Shown here piece after piece: positions 1-8,195 of a DNA stretch of 64,000 nucleotides. The stretch comes from UPXZ01 sp049840795 (GTDB taxonomy: Bacteria; Bacteroidota; Bacteroidia; Bacteroidales; Paludibacteraceae): contig JASGJK010000031.1 of assembly GCA_049840795.1 (NCBI GenBank), forward strand, positions 62,001 to 126,000, in the 5' to 3' direction. Position numbers and translations under genes: made by a program. The stretch's first letter is position 1; every line of letters begins with the position of its first letter. A model generated the notes under the pieces. The model ran no database searches. It saw nothing but the letters and a program-made list of their open reading frames with translations, and had not been told where the DNA came from.

Positions 1-530
1 CCGGAAACTTTCATCGTGTCGGCAATTTTATCCACCGGAATATCTAATTCTTCGGCTAATTCTTCGGCGGACGGACGACGTTCGTTTTCCTGCTCAAACT
101 TCGAGAAGGCCTTGTTGATTTTGTTGAGTGAACCTACCTGATTCAGAGGTAAACGCACAATTCTTGATTGTTCGGCAAGCGCTTGCAAAATGGATTGACG
201 AATCCACCATACCGCGTAGGAAATAAACTTAAATCCACGTGTTTCGTCGAATTTTTCGGCAGCTTTGATTAATCCTAAATTTCCCTCATTGATTAAATCA
301 GGAAGACTTAAGCCTTGATTTTGATACTGTTTTGCTACCGAAACCACAAATCGCAAATTAGCACGGGTAAGTTTCTCCAAAGCGATGCGGTCGCCATTTC
401 TTATTCGTTGAGCCAGTTCTACTTCTTCTTCAACGGTGATAAGATCTTCGCGTCCGATCTCTTGCAAGTACTTGTCGAGAGATGCACTCTCGCGGTTAGT
501 AATTGATTTTGTAATTTTTAATTGTCTCAT
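1..530 (-). CDS. rpoD: RNA polymerase primary sigma factor RpoD (N-terminal part, runs off the window)
   Basis: Reading the minus strand from the ATG at 530 gives a protein starting MRQLKITKSITNRESASLDK, then a region 1.2/2 sequence with DLINEGNLGLIKAAEKFD and AVWWIRQSILQALAEQSR. These are the core-binding and -10-melting parts of region 2 of a group 1 sigma-70 factor, followed by the start of region 3 (RLPLNQVGSLNKINKAFSKF). The short N-terminus with no region 1.1 is typical of Bacteroidetes RpoD. Its role is promoter recognition by the housekeeping RNA polymerase. About 177 residues are present; region 4 lies before base 1. The reading frame is open throughout. Confidence 0.95.
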   Translation of the reverse strand, partial: MRQLKITKSITNRESASLDKYLQEIGREDLITVEEEVELAQRIRNGDRIALEKLTRANLRFVVSVAKQYQNQGLSLPDLINEGNLGLIKAAEKFDETRGFKFISYAVWWIRQSILQALAEQSRIVRLPLNQVGSLNKINKAFSKFEQENERRPSAEELAEELDIPVDKIADTMKVS

Positions 531-710
531 AAAGAGGTCAAAATTTTAGCCTGCAAAATTACTACTTTTTCTTCTTAAATGAAAATTTTTTCTTTGTTAT
601 TTGAATAATAAACGAATAAGTGCTCAAATTAGTTTTCAATCAACTTATTTTAATAAAAAATATCGTTTTTTATCCTGTTATAAAACAAGTATATGTAGTT
701 ATTCGTTTTT

Positions 711-1652
711 ATGATTATCCGCAAAGCGACCTGTTGAAAAAAAGGTCAACAATACGGTTAAGTTTGTGATAAATATTTTTAATATTTTGTGTAATTCATT
801 GAAATTCATCATATTTACAGTGTATTCAATATTAAAAATATGCACTATGAATCTCTTGAATTTCATTCAAAATTTTCCCGATGAAGAATCCTATATTGCG
901 CATTTTAAAGCGCAACGGGATCAAATCGGTATTGTTTGCCCGAAATGTGGCAGTATAAAACATAGTTGGCTTAAAAACAAGCTACGTTACGAGTGTGCGC
1001 ATTGTCATTATCGCCAGTTAATACGAAGCGGTACAGTATTAGAATTCTCGAAACTCCCTTTTCGTTATCGGTATGTTGCGATGCACCTATTGACCGGTAC
1101 GAAAAAATCATTTTCGGCTTCCGAGTTGCAACGGCAACTGGGATATAAACGCTATCAGCCCATTTGGGAAATGCACAAGAAATTGAGCGAGATAATGGGT
1201 AAACGAGATAATGAATATCAGCTTGCAGGTCAAATAGAACTTGACAATGCTTTTATTATGATGACTGCAACGACGAAGACTTAAAACGTGGTGCAGGTAG
1301 CCGGAATAAGTCTAAAGTGCTTGTAATGAACAAAATCATAGTGGTTGAAAATCCAAAACCGGGCAAAAAGCTCAAAAAGATAAACCACATTAAAATGCAG
1401 GTAGTACCTGATTTAAAAGCTGACACTTCCGTGGGTTCATATCAGTATTACAAACGTGAAACGTCTATTGCTCGATATGCACCACCAGCTTAAAAAAGAG
1501 TATTTACGGTATTATTTTAACGGAGTACTGTTATAAGTTCAACCGAAGATATTTTGAGGAAAAGATGTTCGATAGATTGGTCTTTGCCGCTGCAAAGTAC
1601 AACACCGATTTCAAATCCAGAATTTATAACTGGTCGCTTTGCGGATAATCAT
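711..1652. mobile_element. Decayed IS1595-family insertion sequence with 21-bp terminal inverted repeats
   Basis: The bases at 711-731 (ATGATTATCCGCAAAGCGAC plus C) are the exact reverse complement of 1632-1652, which gives perfect 21-bp terminal inverted repeats around a transposase remnant. At 942 bp it is shorter than a complete single-gene IS of this family, because the transposase has lost an internal stretch. Flanking 8-mers beginning two bases outside the left repeat (701-708) and just after the right repeat (1653-1660) agree at six of eight positions, so a target duplication is suggested but not clean. The same terminal sequence bounds a small non-coding element at 17089-17295. Confidence 0.85.
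847..1648 (+). pseudogene. IS1595-family transposase remnant
   Basis: The start at 847 (MNLLNFIQNFPDEESYIAHF) opens a typical IS1595 transposase: a zinc ribbon with two CxxC pairs (CPKCGS and CAHCHY), then the start of the DDE domain (GQIELDNAF). The first frame stops at 1284. The next frame continues with DLKRGAGSRNKSKV and KPGKKLKKINHIKMQV, then jumps directly to NVKRLLLDMHHQLKKEY and YKFNRRYFEEKMFDRLV. Some 40 codons that should hold the second catalytic acid and the glycosylated-looking middle of the domain appear deleted, and at least two frame changes are needed to read it all. It cannot encode an active enzyme as read. Family assignment is confident; the exact size of the deletion is an estimate. 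Confidence 0.85.
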
Positions 1653-1675
1653 TTTAGTTTCTGGGTCATTGTTTG

Positions 1676-2185
1676 TTAATCAGCAGTTTCAAACCTCCAC
1701 AATTTATCTTTCCATTCTCCGGCATAATCAATACCAACACGTTTTACAGATTCATATTGAGGATTTTCATCAGAATTTTCAATCCAGATTCTTTCGGATG
1801 TCATTAAATCTTCGCCGTAAAAGCTTTTATCCATCTTCAATTCGCGTCCAACTCTTCCTGAACCTTTTATATCGCCAACGCCGCAAATTAGTACTGCTTG
1901 CGGATAATTTTCTTTCCCCGTAACTACATTCAACATCCAATACATTCCATAGATAAGATAGACATACACTTTACCACCATTATGAAACATTACTTCTGTG
2001 CGTGGTGTACGCCCCTTACTTGCGTGACAGGCTAAATCGTTACCTCCCAAATAAGCTTCTGTAATGGTTATTGGATAGCGCTTTACAGTTCCATCGTCAA
2101 GTTTACGTACCAACGTTTTTCCAAGCAATTGTGTAGCAACGTTCAATGCATCTTGACGATAAAAATCAATGGATAGTCTTTTCAT
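1676..2185 (-). CDS. DNA-3-methyladenine glycosylase (AAG/Mpg family)
   Basis: A monofunctional base-excision repair glycosylase that removes alkylated purines. The 169-residue product has family hallmarks in order: LNVATQLLGKTLVRK near the N-terminus, ITITEAYLGGNDLACHA with the catalytic Glu and the DNA-binding loop, then GKVYVYLIYGMYWMLNVVTG, and a C-terminal GSGRVGRELKMDKSFYG. I chose the ATG at 2185 (MKRLSIDFY) over one ten codons upstream, because homologues begin close to the FYRQDALNVA segment. It lies 24 bases downstream of the IS1595 remnant and convergent with it, so its transcript may run into the element. Confidence 0.88.
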   Translation of the reverse strand: MKRLSIDFYRQDALNVATQLLGKTLVRKLDDGTVKRYPITITEAYLGGNDLACHASKGRTPRTEVMFHNGGKVYVYLIYGMYWMLNVVTGKENYPQAVLICGVGDIKGSGRVGRELKMDKSFYGEDLMTSERIWIENSDENPQYESVKRVGIDYAGEWKDKLWRFETAD

Positions 2186-2268
2186 AAGATAGCGATATGA
2201 ATCTATTCGGTGCAAAATGTGAAGTTAAATCTTATCGTAGGACAAGCATCATAAAAAAGCTGTTTCAG

Positions 2269-2748
2269 TTATAATTGTTGCATCTCCGCCATTACCTCGT
2301 AAGCGATAGGACAGGTTTCTGCATTTTTTACCGTTAGCATATAGATTTGTACAAACTTTCTGCTATCGGTGTGCGGATATTCGCGACAGGCTTTGGGTCT
2401 GTTTTCATAAATTGAGCAGTAATTATCGTTATCCAAAAACGGACAAGGCATTGTTTTAAAAATCAAATCGTTGTCTTCATCAATCAGTAAATATTTTTCG
2501 ACAACATCATTCGTGCTCATCCTTAGCGCCTTTGCCATTCGTGCTACATCTTTATCTAAAATACGTGGACCCAGCGTGCGACAGCAATTGGCACATTTTA
2601 AGCAGTCCGTTTTGTCTGAAATCTTGTTGTGAATTTGATGAATAATCGTATCCATACCTGATAGTTTCTTCTTGTTTTTTACGTAATATTTCTTCCATTC
2701 GGTTTTTTTGACAGAAGTTAATCCGGGTAAATCTTTAATATCTAACAT
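2269..2748 (-). CDS. YkgJ family cysteine cluster protein
   Basis: A 159-residue protein with the eight-cysteine pattern of the YkgJ/CxxCxxCC family: CLKCANCCRTLGPRIL in the first third and CPFLDNDNYCSIYENRP followed by KACREYP later. The cysteines are believed to bind zinc or an iron-sulfur cluster; the biochemical role of the family is not established. The start at 2748 (MLDIKDLPGL) is preferred to an ATG 15 codons upstream, whose extra residues are hydrophobic and unlike homologues. It is transcribed in the same direction as the glycosylase, with an 83-base gap, and divergently from the spt promoter. Confidence 0.85.
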   Translation of the reverse strand: MLDIKDLPGLTSVKKTEWKKYYVKNKKKLSGMDTIIHQIHNKISDKTDCLKCANCCRTLGPRILDKDVARMAKALRMSTNDVVEKYLLIDEDNDLIFKTMPCPFLDNDNYCSIYENRPKACREYPHTDSRKFVQIYMLTVKNAETCPIAYEVMAEMQQL

Positions 2749-2828
2749 ATAACAAATTTTTATCACCAAAACAAATGTGGTGCAAATGTACAAAAAACTC
2801 CAAAATTTTTATTTAAATAAATAATTTG

Positions 2829-2836
2829 TATCTTTG
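2829..2836 (+). promoter_or_regulatory. Bacteroidetes -7 promoter box for spt
   Basis: TATCTTTG fits the TAnnTTTG -7 consensus used by Bacteroidetes primary sigma factor and lies 23 bases before the spt start codon. A clear TTTG -33 box is not seen at the right spacing; only a T-rich stretch is there. Confidence 0.5.
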
Positions 2837-2859
2837 CACTCCATTTTTAATACAAAATT

Positions 2860-4045
2860 ATGAGTTATTTAAGTCAAGTTATGGCGCAGTATGATGCCCC
2901 TCAAAAGGTAAAAACTGCAGGTGTTTATCCTTATTTTCGCCCCATAGAATCAGATCAAGATACGGTGGTAACTATTAATGGTAAACCGGTATTGATGTTT
3001 GGATCAAATAGTTACCTCGGCTTGACCAATCACCCCAAGCTCAAAGAAGCAACCATAAAAGCCGTGGAAAAATATGGTACCGGATGCGCCGGTTCTCGTT
3101 TTTTGAAACGGAACACTTGATATTCACGTGGAGTTGGAAGAGAGACTTGCCAAATTGGTTGGTAAAGACGAAGCGTTGGTGTACGCAACCGGCTTTACGG
3201 TTAATTCAGGCGTAATTCCCTGCCTGACAGGAAGAGAAGACTACCTGATTTACGACGAACGAAACCACGCGTCCATCATTGAGGGGAAACGCCTAAGTTT
3301 TTCAAAACAACTGAAATACCGACACAACGATATGGATAGTTTGGAAAAAGTGTTGAAAAAATGCGATGACGACAAAATTAAGCTGATTGTTGCCGATGGC
3401 GTTTTCAGTATGGAAGGCGATGTGACCAAATTGCCCGAAATGGTAGAGCTTTCAAAAAAATACAATGCTTCCATTTACATAGATGAAGCACATTCATTAG
3501 GTGTTTTCGGAAAAACCGGCGCCGGAATCTGCGAGCACTTTGGACTTACGGATGATGTGGACTTGATAATGGGTACTTTCAGTAAATCACTGGGTACTAT
3601 CGGAGGGTTCATCGCAGCGGACAGCAATATCATTAACTTCTTGAAACATAACTCACGTACACTTATTTTCAGTGCATCCATTACTCCGGCTTCTACCGCT
3701 TGTGTGCTTGCGGCGCTTGATGTAATGGCTGAAGAAATCTGGAGAAAAGAAGCTTTATGGGCAAATACAAAAAGAGCAACCGAGGGTTTTGTAAAAGCAG
3801 GTTTTGAGGTAGGACCTACCGAAAGCCCCATCATCCCGCTTTATGTACGCGATAATAATAAAACATTTATGCTTACCCGTCGATTGATGGATGAAGGGGT
3901 ATTTGTAAATCCGGTGGTAACACCTGCTGTGCCACCTGAAGATACGCTAATACGTTATTCACTGATGGCGACACATACTTTTGATCAGATTGACGAATCG
4001 GTGGAAAAAATCACGAACGTAGCAAAAGAATTAGGAATTTTATAA
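2860..4045 (+). CDS. spt: Serine palmitoyltransferase-like PLP enzyme (one single-base frameshift)
   Basis: An alpha-oxoamine synthase joining serine and a fatty acyl-CoA to give 3-ketosphinganine, the first step of sphingolipid synthesis in Bacteroidetes. The first 86 residues (MSYLSQVMAQYDAPQKVK) and the 305-residue continuation from 3128 are in different frames. Removing one A from the AAA at about 3108-3110 restores SRFLNGTLDIHVELEE, a strongly conserved join, giving about 394 residues, normal for bacterial Spt. Visible motifs: FGSNSYLGL, DEAHSLGVFGKTGAG with the cofactor-ring Asp, and TFSKSLGTIGGF with the Schiff-base lysine at about residue 242. Related enzymes (KBL, BioF) share these motifs; the N-terminus favours Spt. 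A terminator hairpin follows directly. Confidence 0.9.
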
Positions 4046-4056
4046 TAATTCAATAC

Positions 4057-4102
4057 ATAATAGTTGCCGTCTCCCCAAAAACACAGAGACGGCAATTATT
4101 AT
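4057..4102 (+). terminator. Stem-loop terminator after spt
   Basis: Bases 4057-4073 and 4086-4102 form a 17-bp stem with one mismatch (core GTTGCCGTCTC / GAGACGGCAA) around a 12-base loop, 11 bases after the spt stop codon. The arms are AT-rich at the base, as in many bidirectional Bacteroidetes terminators. Confidence 0.75.
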
Positions 4103-4147
4103 TTATAACGCCCCATTTAATAAAAACACAAATAAATACACTGATTA

Positions 4148-5764
4148 ATGATAACTATATCAAATTTAGCCATTCAGTTTGGAAAACGAGTATTATTCTC
4201 TGATGTAAATATTAAGTTTACTCAAGGAAATTGTTACGGAATAATTGGAGCAAACGGAGCCGGCAAATCTACGTTTCTCAGGATGTTGAGCGGCGAACTC
4301 GACCAAACACAGGGTAGCATACATTTTGAGCCGGGCGAACGACTTTCCGTATTAAAACAAGATCACTTTGAATTTGATGAATATACGGTTTTAGATACGG
4401 TGATGATGGGGCACGAAACCCTATGGAAAATAAAAGAACAAAAAGACGCCATCTATTTAAAAGAAGATTTCTCTGATGCCGATGGAATTAAAGCTTCCGA
4501 ATTGGAAGAAAAATTTGCGGAGATGAACGGCTGGAATGCAGAAAGTGATGCCGCTGCTTTGCTGAGCGGATTAAAGGTGAAAGAAGAACTGCATTATCAA
4601 TTGATGAAGGAGTTAAGCGGAAAGGACAAAGTAAAAGTGTTGCTTGCCAGAGCTTTATTTGGCAAACCGGATAATTTACTGCTCGATGAACCTACCAACG
4701 ACTTGGATATGGAAACAGTGATGTGGTTAGAAAACTATTTGGCTGATTATGAAAATACTGTATTGGTGGTTTCGCACGACCGTCATTTTTTAGATGCGGT
4801 GAGTACACACACCGTAGATATTGATTACGGAAAAGTCACTCTTTTTCCGGGTAATTATTCGTTTTGGTACGAGTCAAGTATGTTAGCGTTGAGACAACAA
4901 CAGCAACAAAACAAGAAAGCCGAAGAAAAAAAGAAAGAATTGGAGGAGTTTATTCGTAGATTCAGCGCCAATGTGGCAAAATCAAAGCAAGCAACGAGCC
5001 GCCAAAAGATGCTGGAAAAACTAAATATCAATGAGATAAAACCATCTACACGCCGATATCCCGGAATAATTTTTACTCCGGACAGGGAACCGGGCAATAT
5101 GGTACTGGAAATCTCCGGATTAGGAAAAACCACCGAAGACGGCACGGTGCTTTTCAAAGATGTAAATTTTAATGTTGAAAAAGGGGATAAAATTGTTTTC
5201 GTTTCGCGCGATCAACGTGCCGCTACCGCATTTTTCGAAATTATTAATGGACTTGACACTCATCACGAGGGCACTTATAATTGGGGAGTAACCATTACAC
5301 ATGCATATTTGCCTTTAGATAATTCAAAATTTTTCAACACGGATATGACCATCTTTGACTGGTTTGCACAATTCTCTAACGACACCACCGAAACTTTTGT
5401 CCGCAGTTATTTGGGCAAAATGTTGTTTACGGGAGAAGAAATTTTCAAAAAAGCAAGCGTACTCTCGGGTGGAGAAAAAATGCGCTGTATGATTGCTCGT
5501 ATGATGCTTAAAAATGCCAACGCAATGGTGCTTGATTCGCCTGCAAATCACTTGGATTTGGAATCTATACAATCGTTTAACAATATCTTGGTTAATTTTA
5601 AAGGAAACATTCTGATGGCTTCACATGACCGTGAGTTTATACAAACCGTTTGTAACCGAATTATTGAACTAACTCCGAACGGCATCATCGATAAACAGAT
5701 GAGCTTTGATGAATACTTAACCTCGGAAGATATAAAAGTTACGCAAGGAAAGTTATATAAGTAG
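4148..5764 (+). CDS. ABC-F family ATPase (YbiT-like)
   Basis: A 538-residue soluble protein with two ATP-binding cassettes and no membrane segment, so an ABC-F translation factor rather than a transporter. Cassette 1 has an intact Walker A (GANGAGKST, residues about 34-42), signature LSGKDKVKVLLARALF and Walker B LLLDEPTNDLD. A charged linker rich in Gln/Lys/Glu (about 245-290) matches the ABC-F interdomain arm. Cassette 2 keeps the signature LSGGEKMRCMIARMML and MVLDSPANHLD, but its Walker A position reads FVSRDQRAATAFFE, without GKS/T. This degenerate second P-loop occurs in the YbiT-like subgroup, so it is probably not damage. ABC-F proteins act on the ribosome; this one has no antibiotic-resistance feature I can identify. 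Confidence 0.88.
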   Translation: MITISNLAIQFGKRVLFSDVNIKFTQGNCYGIIGANGAGKSTFLRMLSGELDQTQGSIHFEPGERLSVLKQDHFEFDEYTVLDTVMMGHETLWKIKEQKDAIYLKEDFSDADGIKASELEEKFAEMNGWNAESDAAALLSGLKVKEELHYQLMKELSGKDKVKVLLARALFGKPDNLLLDEPTNDLDMETVMWLENYLADYENTVLVVSHDRHFLDAVSTHTVDIDYGKVTLFPGNYSFWYESSMLALRQQQQQNKKAEEKKKELEEFIRRFSANVAKSKQATSRQKMLEKLNINEIKPSTRRYPGIIFTPDREPGNMVLEISGLGKTTEDGTVLFKDVNFNVEKGDKIVFVSRDQRAATAFFEIINGLDTHHEGTYNWGVTITHAYLPLDNSKFFNTDMTIFDWFAQFSNDTTETFVRSYLGKMLFTGEEIFKKASVLSGGEKMRCMIARMMLKNANAMVLDSPANHLDLESIQSFNNILVNFKGNILMASHDREFIQTVCNRIIELTPNGIIDKQMSFDEYLTSEDIKVTQGKLYK

Positions 5765-6420
5765 GTATAAGAATTTATTTGCGAGTTTTATTTTCAGGAT
5801 ATTATAAGTAAGTACATGATAATTATTATTGACGTGTTTTTCACCACATAGTACACAGAATCTTTATCCCTAAAATCGGGAAGGGATTCAGCAAGCTAAA
5901 AAGTATCGTCAGATACTTTTACTATGTGAACGAAGTGTTTTTTTTAACGTTGTTCTATATGGTTCTACTGTATCTGTAAGTGACGGCTTCACTTGGCAAT
6001 CTCGGTTTTAGGCAGATAGTGAAGCTGTCACTGAATACCCCATGTGACTCTCTCGCGAGTTTAAGACTTTACCACACGATATAATTCGCGCGGTAGGGTG
6101 TTTTTTTAGACGATTGGAAATCGTCTGTCCCTAAATCGGAGGTTTTGCCTTGCCGGGCACGGGGTAATTCCCTCCTCTTATTTTTTATTCACAGGGTGAC
6201 TCAAAGTCACCCTGTGAGTTGAATTAAAGTTCTCCTTCGGGGGATTCCTCCGTCAGGTGGGATTTGTAATCCTGCTTTCTGTTTTATCAGGATTTATAAT
6301 CCGCAATAACAACTACAAAATTGATTGCTAACTGATTACAAATCCGCTCCGACGGGGAGACAATGATGTGTTAATAATCAAAATGTTATTTCGTAAAATG
6401 TTTTTAACTCCTCATAATAA
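5765..6420. repeat. Gene-free stretch of palindromic dispersed repeats
   Basis: No coding sequence is supported here. It holds an inverted repeat at 5979-5993/6018-6032 (AGTGACGGCTTCACT with one mismatch), a short palindrome at 6108-6131 (AGACGATT...AATCGTCT) that recurs at 7992-8016 and 12929-12953, and a 29-base near-perfect palindrome at 6189-6217 (stem CACAGGGTGACT). The last one sits in a roughly 90-base unit (about 6136-6225) that recurs at about 11990-12078. The stretch lies between convergent genes, so some hairpins may also act as terminators. Confidence 0.75.
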
Positions 6421-7104
6421 TCAGAAACGGATTCCTACAGTAATATTCAAAGAGCTGACAGAAAGCGCCTTGTCAAATTTCCCATTTTCACTATCGCTAT
6501 CTCCATCAGATTCTTCTTTCTCTTTGTACTTCACTTTATGAGAACCTAATCCATTGTATGATAGACCGATGGTGTATTTATCTTTTAATACGATACCAGC
6601 ACCTATTTTATAACCTAACTGTATAGAAGGAGAAAAGGAATGGGTGTACTCATAATCTTCTGCACTCATAGAGAAATTGGTTAGTTTTAATAAATTGACT
6701 CCTAATCCGGCTTCACCATACAACTTAAATCCATCGGATAGTGATTTCTCGTATTGTAATCCAACTAAAGCAGGAACATTCAGATATTTAGGAAGTGAAT
6801 AATCGTCAGCATCTTCCAGTTTATCTTCCAGTTCATCTTTAAAATCACCTTGAAGGTCATTATACATTATCCCGAGGTTAAATGTCCAAAATAGACCTTC
6901 TACCTTTAATGGTGACAGTAATTTATAACCTACATAAAAGCCGGTGCTTGCAACGCCAGCCCCACTATATATAGCATCATCTGCATCATCATCTGCGAAA
7001 TCGCCTTGTGGCATAGCTAATCCTATTTGCAGTTCACTTTTCGATTGTGCGTTGACAAAAGCAACACAAAAAACCATCATACTTAAAAATAAAAACTTTT
7101 TCAT
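6421..7104 (-). CDS. Outer-membrane beta-barrel protein, PorT-like
   Basis: A 227-residue protein with a signal peptide (MKKFLFLSMMVFCVAFVNA, cleavage before QSK). The rest alternates amphipathic strands rich in Gly and Tyr: GFYVGYKLLSPLKVEGLFWT, KLYGEAGLGVNLLKL, SIQLGYKIGAGIVLKDKYTI, and a terminal SSLNITVGIRF ending in Phe, as expected for a barrel inserted by BAM. Two Asp/Glu-rich loops (DDDADDAI and KDELEDKLEDADD) would face outward. It fits the outer-membrane beta-barrel families common in Bacteroidetes; the substrate or partner is unknown. It carries the shared upstream element at 7130-7160. Confidence 0.8.
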   Translation of the reverse strand: MKKFLFLSMMVFCVAFVNAQSKSELQIGLAMPQGDFADDDADDAIYSGAGVASTGFYVGYKLLSPLKVEGLFWTFNLGIMYNDLQGDFKDELEDKLEDADDYSLPKYLNVPALVGLQYEKSLSDGFKLYGEAGLGVNLLKLTNFSMSAEDYEYTHSFSPSIQLGYKIGAGIVLKDKYTIGLSYNGLGSHKVKYKEKEESDGDSDSENGKFDKALSVSSLNITVGIRF

Positions 7105-7129
7105 ATCAATAAATAATTTAATTAATTTT

Positions 7130-7160
7130 GCCTACTCTATATAGCTTTTCGGCTTCCGCT
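7130..7160 (-). promoter_or_regulatory. Shared upstream element, copy 1
   Basis: On the plus strand it reads GCCTACTCTATATAGCTTTT then CGGCTTCCGCT. It lies 25 bases before the start codon at 7104. Near-identical copies precede the genes starting at 7936, 10803 and 12866. The function is unknown; the position suits a promoter or a 5' leader structure. Confidence 0.6.
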
Positions 7161-7195
7161 CTGTTTGTTATAATATTGTGTTCTGAGTTTTGTTT

Positions 7196-7936
7196 CTAAT
7201 TAATAGTGAATTTTCCTTTAATAGTAGAAGAGGATTGAGAGTTTAATTTCATAGTTCCGGAATAACTGCCACCATAAGCGCTGTTAAAAGTCAAATTGAA
7301 TGTATAGTACCAATTGAAATAAAGGTAAGAACTGCCGAGATATTGGCTTTGTTGATAATAATATGAAAATGAGGCAGTCTTGCTACCGGTTTTGGAGTAG
7401 GTGTAAGTAGGCGTTTTTGACGTCAGGTTCACCCCCGGCATATAGTTGCTCGGTGTAACCTTGCAGGTGCCTGTGCTTGTAAAATTAGAAACAACATCAC
7501 TGATTGTTATTGTTTTTCCTATCAGGCTGCTGGGTGCATAACTTTTGTTTTTTTCCTCGTTCAACTCGGAAGCGCTTGATTGTGTTAGAATATCGGAATA
7601 TTCGTCTTCGATATTCAAATACAATTTCTTGTTTTTTATTTCGTAGGTAAATACATCGTAATCGTCATCATCATAGAGCAATGTGAGCTCCCCCTTCTTG
7701 GCTGTGTAGTTACATTGCAACTCTTCACCATCGGCATACATTGTAAAAATTCCATCTTTAGAAAATGTGAAAAAACACACGTCGAAATCGTCACTATCTC
7801 CTTCGATTGATTCTAATTTCCAAGTACCTACAATGCCGGAGGTACCACTGTCATTATCGTCCCCTTCGCATCCAAAGAATGCGAACACACTTAATGTGAG
7901 AACCGTAAAAAGAATTAATTTTTTGTTTGTTTTCAT
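7196..7936 (-). CDS. Lipoprotein with lipocalin-like domain
   Basis: A 246-residue lipoprotein: MKTNKKLILFTVLTLSVFAF is followed by the lipobox FFGC and then an acidic EGDDNDSG linker, typical of Bacteroidetes surface lipoproteins. Residues about 33-110 (GIVGTWKLESIEGDSDDF, FTFSKDGIFTMYADGEE) resemble the lipocalin-like META/DUF domains that follow VGTWKL. The C-terminal half (about 125-246) is a Ser/Thr/Tyr-rich beta domain of unknown type ending GTMKLNSQSSSTIKGKFTIN. The start at 7936 puts the signal peptide at the N-terminus; a longer frame runs upstream through repeats and is unlikely. The function is not known. Confidence 0.78.
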   Translation of the reverse strand: MKTNKKLILFTVLTLSVFAFFGCEGDDNDSGTSGIVGTWKLESIEGDSDDFDVCFFTFSKDGIFTMYADGEELQCNYTAKKGELTLLYDDDDYDVFTYEIKNKKLYLNIEDEYSDILTQSSASELNEEKNKSYAPSSLIGKTITISDVVSNFTSTGTCKVTPSNYMPGVNLTSKTPTYTYSKTGSKTASFSYYYQQSQYLGSSYLYFNWYYTFNLTFNSAYGGSYSGTMKLNSQSSSTIKGKFTIN

Positions 7937-7959
7937 ATCTCTTTGTTTTTGTTTTTTTC

Positions 7960-8163
7960 GCCTACTCTTATAGCTTTTCGGCTGTTGCTTTAGACGATTG
8001 GAAATCGTCTGTCCCCAAATCGGAGGTTTTTGCCTCACCCCGGCCCTTCCGATTCTCGGAACAAGTCCTCCAAAGGAAAGGGAGAGTAGGGCAATTGGAG
8101 TTTGTAATATTTAGAATAGTCTTTGACATTTGAATACTTGTCTACTCTTATAGCTTTTCGGGG
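7960..8163 (-). repeat. Composite repeat block with two copies of the shared upstream element
   Basis: Bases 7960-7990 are copy 2 of the shared element, 23 bases before the start at 7936. Then come the AGACGATT palindrome (7992-8016), a GC-rich segment (about 8030-8095), a unit reading AATAGTCTTTGACATTTGAA (within 8111-8140), and a further partial element (8141-8163). The same modules occur in the same order at 12897-12984 and partly at 13718-13807. Short reading frames across this block are repeat translations, not genes. Confidence 0.7.
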
Positions 8164-8195
8164 GTTTCCTTTACCGCCATATACTGCTTTTTCTT

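Noticed and set aside
5240..5300. Degenerate Walker A in the second ABC-F cassette as damage
   Set aside because: The SRDQRAATAFFE form fits the YbiT-like subgroup in Bacteroidetes and the rest of the cassette is intact.
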